Source of the DNA: Sthenelais limicola
Taxonomy: Eukaryota; Annelida; Polychaeta; Phyllodocida; Sigalionidae
Length of the DNA stretch: 64,000 nt
NCBI GenBank assembly: GCA_942159475.1
Contig: OW804094.1
Span: forward strand, 46,868,966-46,932,965
Direction of reading: 5' to 3'
The position numbers were made by a program, and so were the translations under genes. Under the pieces are notes generated by a model, which saw nothing but the letters and a program-made list of their open reading frames with translations, did no database searches and was not told where the DNA came from. Shown one piece after another: positions 48,934-61,600 of this stretch (position 1 is the first letter of the stretch; each line of letters starts with the position of its first letter).

Positions 48934-51889
48934 GGACCTGGACATTTGACAGTTTGAACAAGCACATGCCAACCACAATAATAGACCATCCTAAAAGTAA
49001 AACAATATAACGGCTAAGTTAATGAGAACCATCGACTGCCGGTTTTGCATGAATGTCTTCGCAATGAGGCCTTGCATGAAAATCGAATTTAGCTTGGTCC
49101 GCCATTACCATTATTCTAGTTCCATTTTTACTTTTTAAAAAGTCCTGAAGCCAAAGATCAATCTCCGTTTATTTGGAGTAAATGTATTATCAGTGACGTT
49201 TGCAATTCAAGAAGTGGAGCCAAGTCTTCTTAGCTTTTGTTGTATCTGTGGTCCGGGTGGGTTAGATATTATAAATTTATGAGTCTCTTTGAATACGGTG
49301 TATGGCTGTTCTGAATGATCTCTAATTTCAAGTACCCCGTAACAACTGCATTTGTTGTGCTACATATGTGGTGTTCTATATGCTCATTGGAAACCGTTCG
49401 TTTCTGGTTGGAATTGATACATAATCTGGTGAAACACGCTTTAAGAACGTGGCTGTTTCTGCCTAGTAAATACCCCAAGAACATCTTTGCCTACACCATT
49501 GTATGTCAACTTCACAATTATCAGGATATATCACATTCATCATTCCGAGTGTGCTCGTTCCCTTTGAATCCTTCTTGGATTGTACTCTTGGGCAATATAT
49601 GAGAGGAAGGTTTAGCAACGCTATCTCGTCACTCCTCACCTCTATGGTCTCTTTGTATAAAACATCATTAATATTCCATATTCATGTAACGATAAACATG
49701 TATCCTAATGTATGGTGTCAAATTGCTAAACCTCCCTATTCAAGCAGGATGACACTACTTCCGTCGTAACTCGTTAGAGGCGGCAATCGTCCCAGGCACA
49801 ACGTGCCTTCAACTGCATGTCGCAGCAGAAAACATAATCTTTTTCAAGGGAGAAAGTATTTTTGAGACTTTTAAATCATTCAACCTGAGAAAATTCCAGA
49901 AATTTCAATGAAAGCTATTGGAATTTCACAAAATAGCTACACGTAATTCATACATGTCTTATTACTATGCAGTTAGTCTAATTGGGCCAACTTCTTGTTC
50001 CCTCCAATCGATTTCTAAGTCTAATTTTTCCTGTATGTGTTCTGAATTCAAATTTGGTTGAATAGTTTTAAGTATACGTGTATGAGTAGCTTTATGTGAG
50101 TTATGGCAAAGAGGGTGTTAAATGCGATCAAAGATAAGATATGAAAATGGGACAACCTATCCAATCCATTATTCGGCAGCAGTGTCCGAAACCTTAGTCT
50201 TCTCTTATGATAGGAAGACACATCCTGATTCGGCGATTGACCCAGTCCTTCAACACCCAAACCAATCATCCTTTCTTTATCCGAGTGCAACAAATTATAC
50301 CTATCATCTAAAGATACGTATAACGGCATGATTCCTGGAGAAGCTGCTCTGTACCTATATTTCCTATGTAACTGTTGGCAACCTTGCATAGCCCAACACT
50401 ATGTATCCTGTATTTGTGTACATATTTCCAATTGTAGTCTTTATATCATTTAGGAAAATATTAGTTTCCATATATATTTTTTATCAATATTTATTGTTCA
50501 ACTTTTTGATTATGTAATGTTTAATGTTTATTGATGTAGTAACCAAAGCCAAGATTATGTTGTCATATTGGATTTCAATGGTAAAAAGTTGTATATTGGC
50601 GGGGTATCCATATTATACTGTTCCTTCCATATTAATTCCATTTAAGAAGATTCATTTTTACTACAGTTTCTCTGGTAGAACAGCAGAACATCCTGCGTGT
50701 TTTCCTCGTGATTGTCGGATGTATCCTATGATCCTGTAATCATTTACGTGCGTTTTAATTGACTAAATCGAGTTAAAATATTGCATTTAAAATTGTTGTC
50801 GCAATTACTTTTTACTAGATGTTTCATTTTAAGATGTCTTAAACTTTATGATTCACAAATAATCGGTATCAAATAACAACTGAGGATTCTCAGTGTTTCA
50901 CGGGTATGAGGGGTACAAAAGACGGATGTATATACCATTGTAGATGGAGTATGCACATACAATAATATTTAATCTGCCTTACGGCGCGGCTAACTATGAG
51001 TATTTCAATACAGTCCTATATCTTGGATATTGCAAAATCTTGTGAAGTCATCTGAGAATAAAATGGTAATTTCATTTAGTCATTAGGACATTGTGCTTCC
51101 CAGGATTGGTGATGTAGAATTCCTAATTGTGCTGGCAATACATATGTGAGAATACAAATGAAAGTGAGAAGGCAATCGTGATGTATATAATGAAATTTTA
51201 ACATTTAGAATGTATGATATATCTACGAAATAATCCTTCGGATTTTTTTCCATAATACATTGTATAATTGTTGAAAATATCAAATTCCAATAAAATTTTC
51301 CAACACCACAGAACTGTCGTCTTTGTGTCCAATACTAATAAAGATATGCATGAGACTTATATTTCGGTTGTTCGAGATAAAAGACATTCAACAAAATGAT
51401 GCATAACGTGTGATATTCAAAAATCTAAGGTATAGCTTTTTTTACGTTTTCACTTTATTGGGAAAATACGTTACTATCATTCATTCATCTTTCATTGTCC
51501 ATTGGTAAATACGTAATAAAAAGTAAATATATTTACAGTTATTCACACGAAAAGATATACAGTTTGTTATTTGGATCTGCAATAATTAAATTTCTAGCTA
51601 ACTGTTTTAGGTTTAACTTACCAATCTCCTTTTAATTTTAACCAATAACTATTTTACGCCAAAAAAGATATTATATATGCTGATGACAGTGGATTATCTT
51701 AGTACATTATATCAAATATTAAGAGAATGAAGGGACGGGAATTAAAATGAATATTCACTTATCATTACAATTCTAACAAAAATACTTATACACATTTCTT
51801 TTTCTATCAACATAATTTCAAAATGATTCGGAACTAGAACGGTCAGATGCATTCAGAAAGCCAATGCAGCAACAATAACACATAACAAT
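48934..51889. other. Sequence between the two convergent genes
   Basis: It includes the 3' UTR of the calmodulin-like gene, whose end is not visible. Otherwise AT-rich with no supported gene; the 113-codon - strand frame at about 50.2 kb has no recognisable domain. Confidence 0.5.
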
Positions 51890-52240
51890 CGTGTTATATT
51901 GTCAAGAGATAGGCGGTTAAGCATGAGTTTCAGCTCTGTATGTGTGATGGTGACATCTGTGATGTGTCACAGGAAAATGAGTCACAAGTCGCAAAACAAA
52001 GATTTTGAGATATCATCATTATTTGAAAAGATGAGATCAAGCAGATTCATGATGGTAAACATTAGGACAGCTAATAAGTACTTCTATACTGTGGTAACTG
52101 CCGGAAGAAATGGTACCTCGCAGTATCATAAAGCGGTGTCGACCAATTTGTCTTTTTAATTATTACTCGACTGTACTCACTTTGTACTCCTCGATTATGA
52201 CAAATAAAAAACATCTTATCTTATCTTATATATAAAGTTT
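51890..52240 (+). mobile_element. Possible LINE 3' end
   Basis: A frame ending at 52159 has a faint similarity to LINE C-termini (RTANKYFYTVV). It is followed by GATTATGACAAATAAAAAAC and a (CTTAT)n tail (about 52215-52230), a style common at LINE 3' ends. Weak; it could be unique sequence. Confidence 0.3.
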
Positions 52241-52573
52241 GATATGTTTATTTTTGAAAAATAAATTGCAGTATTTTTGGGCGGACAATTACTAGCAAAC
52301 TAGCCAAATATACTCTATAAGATGACCTTAGAAATGCATGGATTATCTAATATACTGTCACGATATTTCGTACAAATATACATACATGCAACTTATTGAT
52401 AGGGGGCAGATACCCCAAAAATGAGAACATTCCTACAAAGTGATCTCGTGAGTAAAACACTGTGAAAGATTTGCGACTTGTGACTCATTTCTGAGGGGGT
52501 AAAACATCACATATGAGACATAGATGGAGAGATCATAGATAGTAATTGCAGGGGTCGTCCGGAGAAGCAGGAG

Positions 52574-52664
52574 TTACCACTTAGAAAGATCCATGTCATC
52601 TAAGCAGTCGCAGTTGCGGACGGCATTGTAGTCAGTAGACCAAAGTTGAGTAAGCCATTCTGCG
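52574..52664 (-). CDS. Peroxidase, last coding exon (residues 611-640, stop)
   Basis: [20 protein letters not shown], then LDDMDLSKW and TAA (52576-52574). Of the acceptors available, only the one ending GGACTTAG gives the phase needed; the AG five bases further on would run into a stop. C-terminal NC....dl..W is typical of the family. The intron before it is 2.45 kb and holds an LTR fragment. Confidence 0.83.
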
Positions 52665-55600
52665 CTAAGTCCGTTAGAAATAACTTTTTCGTTAAAGCTG
52701 GAAATGAGTTGTTAATTGTAATGTATTAGTATAGAAGGAAGAATTCTTTGAGCAAGTGGAAAGTATGAGGGCATAACCAGAAGCTGTACATTGTGAAAGC
52801 GAAGCGGATCATTAAGACTGTTGCGAGCTGAAGGGTATGTGATGGGGATACTGCATAGAACTGGATATTACAAAATACAAAAAGAAAACATTAATAAAAG
52901 CATCAATAATTGTTACGTCCCAGCACTATAAAGATTAAGAGCTTCCGAGAGGTACAGACACACGGAAATCAAACCCCTGCACGCTTGAAAACGCAGGCAA
53001 GTAATAACCAGCATTAATTGAATTGAAAATGGACTTAATCTTAATCTGCGTGATTTGTTTCCCTGCTTAGTTTTAGATACTAGCGTTATTTAGAAGCAAG
53101 GTATCTAATCAAAACAAACAAAGCCCCAATTCTGTTTTTTTTAAAATGCCAATCAAAGTAAACCACTGGGGACTAAATATCTTAACCGCAGGTCCCAAAA
53201 CCTACATTTGCTATGTAAACATCGACGATTTCTGTCATGTTGCATTGATAGGATATCAGACAATGGCTAATATGCCACTTCGTAGGATGGAGAACGGTAG
53301 GCAAAATGGGCGGACGTGGTTGAAAGGGAGCTTATAATGTTAGGAAGCGCAGTGCAAGGGTGGGATAGAAATGCTTCACCAAGCAGTAAAGTCTATGCTT
53401 GGCAGACATTGACATTCTTCTCGTCTATTGTAGTTGTCACTCCAGAGTTGCAGCAACCACTCCACGCGTAAGCCATCTTTGGCACTATCAAATTGACTGA
53501 AAAAAATTATATTAATCCACTTATATTAATTGGCTAGCGGAATCAGAAAACACGCAAAGGCTTTTTTCCTATACTTTCTACAGTTCTAAAACTTCCGACA
53601 AACGTTCTCCATGGCCAAACGGGTGTCACTGGCTTATTAAGAACGTCCAGACTTTTGTTCACCTTGAGTATGGACAGTGAAAAGATTCGAACCGGTAGAA
53701 ATCTCCGCCATGTTTTCATTTTGTGTGTAGATCTACAGTTGAGGGCAAACATAGAACACGGTGAAATTGATCATACCACACTTCCTCACAGCTACCTGAT
53801 AGCAGTAAGAGAAGGCGTGGTAAGAGGCAGATAGAGGGGGGGGGGGGGCGGGGGAGATAAGGATGTTGGCCAGGAAGGGGTTTCTGGGAAAGGGACAACA
53901 AGGGAAAGGTAGATGAGGGAGGGAGACAATGACAAGGGTAGCGTGGGGAAGGTGAATTATAGATATCATATTGGCCTTTAATGAATAAGAAGAACCGAAG
54001 AAAGAATTAAAAGGTAGGGGCGAAAAGGGTAGGAGAAGGGATGGAGAAATTGAATAGAAACTACATGCTGGGAATATCTACCCGTTTTAGAGGGGGCATC
54101 TAGTAAGAAATAATCATGATTATCATAATATTGATGAATGTGTGTAGATATATCACGGAATGCCAATTTGTCTCGCTGAAGTTGCAACTCGCTGAAGTTG
54201 TGTAGTTCTTGGGAAAAGGACAGACTCACATATACTCACATGGATAAGGTTGTGGCAATTATGTTCCCCAATTTATTCAAGGTGTATTTTAAGGTGAGAA
54301 GAGGGTGCGCTCCAAGGACGAGATTTAGGGAATCAGGAATTTAGGGTGTTTTCCATCTGAGATAATGCATATTTTAGTACATGATTACCATATGATATCT
54401 GAGATGAGAATTAATTAATAAGGACACTATTTCACCGAGAGATATTATTTTTGCGGATAGACTACTTTGGAGCTATACTAGTTACTGTTCTCATTACATC
54501 TTTTGTAATGTATAGTGTCTTGGAGGGGGACCTACATAGTGTAGGTATAGCACCAATGCATTGCAAATGCAATCCTGCCACAGATCCGGAGAAGGATGCT
54601 GATCCACATGCTTCACAGGTTCAGGAGTGAACCTACAGACACCTGGATACACCAGGACCACTTCTGGATCCTCTGGATGAAGGGACATGACCATGACTGT
54701 CCGCTGCTGGTACAAGCTGTACAAGACCCTGATGATCCAGCAGCTACCGGTAGCCCCCTTGGCAGTACAGCTAGGGGTTGTCTCTCTCTCACTTTCCCTC
54801 TGTGGACTAACACTCAAATATCTTTGTACTCCTTGAGCCGTCAAGGCGTTTGTATATAATAAACCTGTAGAACGTGTAATCTGTGTGTTTGTTATCCCTT
54901 ACCATCTGGGTAAAGCTAAATCTTGGGCTCATTACATAATTAATTGATTATGCTAGTCAAGTATCATATCCATGAAAATGTAACATTGTTTCAGCCAACA
55001 AGATAAATGTGTCCAATAAGGAGGCACATATAGATCTATCACAAGATTTGGATTATGGAAAGGTAAATGTCTTCTCATGTATTGACAATGAGAAAAGGTA
55101 CTGAAAAGAGAATACTTACTCTCTGTTTGGATATGCTTCCCTGAATGGTAATTCAAGTACTGCTGGTTGAATCGTCTCAATGTTTTCTCCATTATTACAA
55201 ATTATTTTCGACAGCTTCACCTTCCTTATTTCTTTCAGTTGCTCTGAGAAAAAGAACAGTAACTGTATTATACGTTTGTAGTGAACCGCAGACTCATGAT
55301 GGGAATAGACAAGGCAAACATGAAAAAAGACAACGTATTGGTCTGTTTGCACCGGGTTTTATTTAACCCAAGTTCGAGAATACAAACGCTTGATGGCAAA
55401 AACAACAGTTTAAGCATGTGCCAAGCACAGCACAAGACCGTTGTGATTAAAAGGATTAGCAAAATCCATTTCGGGCCTGTTAGTGCTAGTGCACTGTGGT
55501 GTATAATGCCTCGACTTCGCCTCGGGATTATACATCAAACATTGCACCAGCAGCCCTTCAATGTCGATCATTAATCTTTCAATAATTTTATCTCATAATG

Positions 55601-58600
55601 AAAACATAATACGCCTTTATGGCAGTGTGTTAAGGGGACACTTACTGGATGTAAACTGGCCTTGATTTTCATACCAAAAACGATCACCCTTCCTGAGTCG
55701 GGCAAATTCTCTGCCAAGTATACAAGAGAATGTTGGACCTAAGAGTGACCCTTCGACCGGTCGCTCTGCCAAACCAGCGGGAAACAAGTCAATATCATCA
55801 ACTGACCTGAAAGGACGAGCAACAATTTGTTACAAATGTTTATTTCAGATCTATATTTCCATATTAAATCAATTTATAACTTTTGAAATTTTTCGTCGAC
55901 GTTTAGATAGGCTTAAATCGGTGATACTTAATTTGAATATAAAATTGAGTGAATTGATTCATGTATCACTTAGATGTGTGAAACAGTTCAACTTAGAGGA
56001 GGATGACATTACTAACTTATAGAGCTGACTGAACATCTTCCGGGACGTGGGATCCATTTCAGTCAACTCGCTGAATGAACTAGCTTTGCGAAGACCACAC
56101 CACGCTCTATATGCATTGTAGCCTATATAAACATATAACATAGGAATATTACCATTAAAATACATACATCTAAGAGCGTGTTTATGTTATCCCTTCTTGA
56201 GTTTTTAACGCGGGGATTTCGAGTTAAACTTTTTACACAAGGTTGTAATTCATCGATTGTCTTTTTGTCCTAATTTCTGAAATATATGATAATCATTTGG
56301 GTCAACTAAGATGGTTCAGATGATGGTCTTTTATCTGACACAATAGAATATTAAGTTATATTTGGTATATGAACAGCATGAACTATAAAAGACTGGAACG
56401 AAGGCGTCGATATAGAGATCAAAAGATACATTACCAGGAATGCCATGGTCACGACCTCGCTGAATGTTGAGTGAAGCCAAGTCAGTACCAATACCCGATG
56501 GAGGATTGTCTGAAAATAAATTCCTCGTGACCTGCAAATCGATTGTTCTATTTTACTAAGGATGCGCGGAAAATAAGATTGAAGCAAGCTTTCTGTCTTT
56601 TTAAGTGATTACTACAATGTCAATGTTTTACTAGATTTAATCCCTGTGGTCTAATACTGTTTTAGAAAGTTGTAATTCATAGACTGGTCACTTATTGGAA
56701 GTTATATAATATAGAAGATCGAATGTTGAATGCTGTGCTATTTATATGTTCTTATATCTAATCTATATCTATTCTAATCAGTTGAATAAGGAGGAATATA
56801 ATGATTTGATTTATTTTGTTTAAAAAAATAATAAAGACTTCATAAGGGATTACTTCTTTCGTCAGGAATCTATCTACTGTTTGTATACGTGTGCTGCAAA
56901 TTCCACGCAGAAATCCATCGATGCCATCAGACCCTTGATCCATAAGACGGCTTGGTTTGAAGAACATCTGCATATTTTAGTAATTATAGTATATCAAATA
57001 CTTATATCTATAATCGCCTCTTCATCTTGTTATTCTTTATAAAAATGTCATTAGAAGTTTTCCAAGTTAATCAAAATGGTACGTTATGCTGCTGAAGATA
57101 TTAGGGAGATTTAGCAACCACAACGCACCAACACAACACTAACGCATCCACTAACTTTTAGTAGGCTACATTATTACCGTTGTTAATATCTCGAGAGGCC
57201 TGCATTACAGATGCCCTCGGCCTAGCGCCTCTCGAGATATCCCCACAGGGGTAGTAATGTACAAATAGTTAGTGGATGCGTTAGTGTTGTGTTGGTGCGT
57301 TGTGGTTGCTAAATCTCCATATTAACCCACTAACCTCGCTTAGATTCAACTGTGAAAGGCTCTTGTAGTCACGATCGAGTCTCCTGAACATTGGGGTCAA
57401 CATACTGTGCCCAAATCGGAAAGCCGCCGTTGCAAATTCAGTACTGGCACCTGGGTTTACACTACTATCGTAACCTATATTACAATAAAATGAAAATACA
57501 TTGGAGTTACGATGAGACGTAAAATTTATTTTAACTGACTGTTACTGACTTTAGTAGCAGCGAGTTCTATATAACGTACGAGACGGGACGAAACAGACCG
57601 GACTCTCAATCCATAATTAGGTGGGGGGGGGGGGGGGGGGGGGCTCACTCAAGGTTGCCCTCACTGGGAAAGTTCTTTCATCACCATTCAAACGTTGTAC
57701 AAAGAGCATGTGTTATAACGGGGGTAAGGTATACACCACTCTCCTTTGTCACATGAGGTGTCATATCGAAAAATTACCTCGTCCAAAAGTGACCCAGGGG
57801 TCGATTCTTCGAAGTCGAAATTCGACCCAGGGGTCGTTTTTCGGCAATCGAAAAGTGACCCACCCTATCAAAAAGTGACCCAGTCATTCATGCTGGGGTA
57901 TAAACAGATACGTAAACCCAAAATTGGGCATTAATTTGTTGGTAGATATGGAGGTAAACCTGCAACTTTATCAAAATGGAAGGTGATATTTCTACGCATG
58001 CAGGTAAACACATGTTCGCACAGATATAAATTCGTCACCAATGATGTATAATGGAAGATGCAACTTAAGTAATGTGTACATTTGCATAAAACCACCAAGC
58101 ACTGTGGATCCAGATTGTCTTTAAGTGATTCATAAATATCAAGCGTGTACATCGGTTTTTAATTGTAAAAATGACAGTTAGGGGACGACAGGGATTTATA
58201 TTATTTCAATTAATGCCCATGTTTAAGTTACACATAATGCATAACTTAAACCTGGCCATTAATTGAAATAAAAAATATATATTATATGGTACCATATTGT
58301 ATGTATAATGTCTAGAATTGACCCCTTATATCCATAATATCATCACGTCATACCTTTGGCATTATAGCATTATGTAATAGGCGTACCTCATGTACAGTCT
58401 CATATTTTGAATATTATCGAAAGATGACTCCCTTCTTCCATGATGTCATATGGTGACATTAGAGTTGGCGTGTCATCGAAAAATGACCCCCTCCTTCCAT
58501 GATATCATTAGTTCACACCTTTGGTATAATGACTTTGAGAGGTGGGGGGGGGGGGTCACTTTTCTATGGGGCGGATCATTTTTCGATTGCCGAAAAAATC

Positions 58601-61600
58601 GACCCGGTCACTTTCCGATGGGGGTCACTTTTCGATCTGACACCGGCAGTCGTGTGTTAGTAGTATGTGGAAATGGGGCAAGCTGTATGGATAGGTCAGG
58701 TAATTTATTTCTTCATGGAAGGCATTCTGTGTCACCATCTGGTGGAATTAACTAGCAAGCAATACTAGTCTCTTCATATACATCGATATGTGTTGGAAAA
58801 TGTGAGGTAAACCTCATGTTGCAAGTTCAAAAAGTGGGGGTAAATCCCAAGTTGCTATCATTTAAAGCGCTATCCATTAGTGTATACTTATATATTACAT
58901 TTCATTCCCTGTGTATTTTAATCAGGTTATATACAATTTTGGAAGCTTTTCCTTTTATCCAATACATGTTATATAGAAGGGGTTGGAAATAATATGACCA
59001 ACTAACCTGAGTAGTGACCGTCTTCCAGGAGACTCAGCCCATATTTTCTCATTGTGAGCGGGCCAAGGACTACAGGTAAAAATTCCGCATAGGTGATCTG
59101 TTGCATGAGCGCTCCTATTATCTTCCTTGTCTCTTGGAATAAGGTTTCACCATCCCACTCTGGGTGTTGTCCATGAAGCGCCTCTTCTATACGGTTGTGC
59201 TCTCTCAGCCAGATCACATGTAAGGCTGTCAATGCTGACTGCTCATTTACTCGCTCATCTCCTGACAAAGATAATTGATATTATTAACTCTCACTCGTTC
59301 AATGAGTCTATACTATTTGTAATTCCTATTCATCCTTGGAGCAAACGATCCCCTAATTGTGTTGTTCTTATGTTAAGATAACTCTGGATATATATAGTCG
59401 TACTTTAAACCCCTATTGATGTTGCCCTCTCTTTGTTGTGATGACAGAGAAATCAGTCATTGGATTCCCATTAATGTAACGATTTTTTTGTGTTGAATAG
59501 CCTTACCTGCTTTATAGCAAGTGCTTTGTCTTTTTAGGCACATTTTATCGTCATCGGATGTCGGTAGAACTCTTTTCAGGGTAGGCTTCCTGGGATTTGG
59601 GCTACTCGAAAGACGTCCCCGGGCTATGGTAAATGAATGTAAGTAAATCAATCAAACAAATGATGAGTAATCAAATACGGTAAATTATTACCAATGAAAC
59701 TGTATACCAAAAACGTGAAATGTTTGTCTGATAACAAAAATGATATTATCTCTCCATTGTGATGGTTTTGTTGCTTAATGTATATCATCAATTGGCCTAA
59801 AGGATGAATATTGGGAGGCACGAGTAAGGATCTAACTATACTATAGGAAAAGAGATACAGTAATCAACTACATATCATCATACAATTCTTACATCACAAT
59901 GCTTTAATACAGATGACCCACTAATTTGGATATGGTAGGTAGTCTCTTTTTACCTGGATCGTTTGTATCCCTCAAACCTTTAGCTTCCTCTCTGGTTGAT
60001 CCATATATCATGGACGCATCGATAAAGGCGGTTATCTGGTTCAATTGTTCCCGAGGCCCTGAGAAAATGGAGTGTTAGTAATACATATCTCCTACTTCAT
60101 ATTATACATGAAAAATGAATCCCCTGAAATACATTTGAGTGATATAGTAGGCCTACATTTAAGTGATAGGAGGCCTATTGTTCAATTAAACTTTCTTCGA
60201 TCATGAAATATCAAAATTTCTAATATTAGGACTGTCGCAACATACCAATTTTACAATCTACATTTGGCACAGCTTCTGAGCGAACAAACTCGAGACACTC
60301 TTGGGACCGGAAGTCAGGGTCATTGTCCGGGATGGGGATGGGATCACAGGCTGGATGAGCTTCCCTGGAGCATCCATTATTCCCACATTCTATATCCACT
60401 GGGTCACCCATTCCTGTCACAAAACAAGGGTTAGCATTAAAATCCAGAAATTATAAACAATTATTTATCTTTCCTCATTGTTATTATAAACGCTTAAATG
60501 TTATCAAGTTAAATAGTTGTTTCTGGGGTACAGTAGGTGTTGGTGCTACAGTCATCAGTTGGCTATCAAATGTATGGCCTTGCCAGGGCATTGGCCGCCA
60601 TAATTTCGATCATAAAACCAAAGTACTGGAACTCTCTGTCAAAAATATAGCTGAATGTTGGTATGAATAGCTTGGGTTTTTTCTAAAGGACACATTCGCA
60701 TCGGTAACCGCCTTTTGATGCTTTTGTTGAAGGAGTCACAATATTATTTTTTTTTCAAACTTTGACTTGAGAAAGACCATGGTTGGGTGAAAGCAAAAAG
60801 CAAATAAAATTTTAAGATGTCGCCATGTTATTTTTTATTTTAGAGACTAAAATTTACTACCGTTCACTATGGAAGCCTATGGGGGAAAAGGATATTTTCT
60901 CAACTTTTACAAGATGAATCCAATTTTTCTCAGAGTCCGGAGACCCCCTGTTTTCCTTATTTCTGCTAGTGATAAATTATTTCAGCTATGGATATTGAGA
61001 TTTCAAAGGAAAATGCATGAGTCAATCGACTGAAATGCTGGGGAAATAGACTCCTATAGTGAATCATAATAAATTTCAGTGGTCCCTGATAGATTTAGAT
61101 TCCCCAATGCTGGGGAATAGGGACAGAACAGCAAGTGATGGATACATTTATAAAGAAGCTACACTTCGGGCACGGGCAGTGACTCATGCTATGAGTAAGT
61201 GTGAGGAAAACTTTGACAATAGAACAATGAACCTACACAGTCTTGCACTTGGAATGCATTATTGAATAGTGATCATGGGAAGCATAAACATTTGGCAAAA
61301 TATTGAATCTATACTATTTGAAAAAGGGCAAAGTGAAGTCCACAAGACAGAGGTATTTTTTAAGAAATATGTTTTTTATGAATTTAATGCGTTCTGGAAG
61401 TGTATGTTGGTGTAATGATGTCGTATATAAGGAGCTTGTACATGCTGATAGACAAGAACTTTGTTATAATCTACTGCTTAATGTTCCCCTATACATACTA
61501 TAGTATGTATAATGAGACCTGTTTTCATCATGCCCTGAATTATTAAGGTTATTCAGTATCATACAATACAATATGTTGGAAAGTTATAAAATATTTACAT

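Noticed and set aside
52574..52659. Alternative acceptor (CGCAG) for the last peroxidase exon
   Set aside because: It is in the wrong phase for the preceding exon and reads into a stop after nine codons; the acceptor five bases upstream gives an in-frame, family-like C-terminus.
53680..53710. GGTTCGAATCT on the - strand, like a tRNA B box
   Set aside because: No A box, cloverleaf or acceptor stem could be drawn around it.
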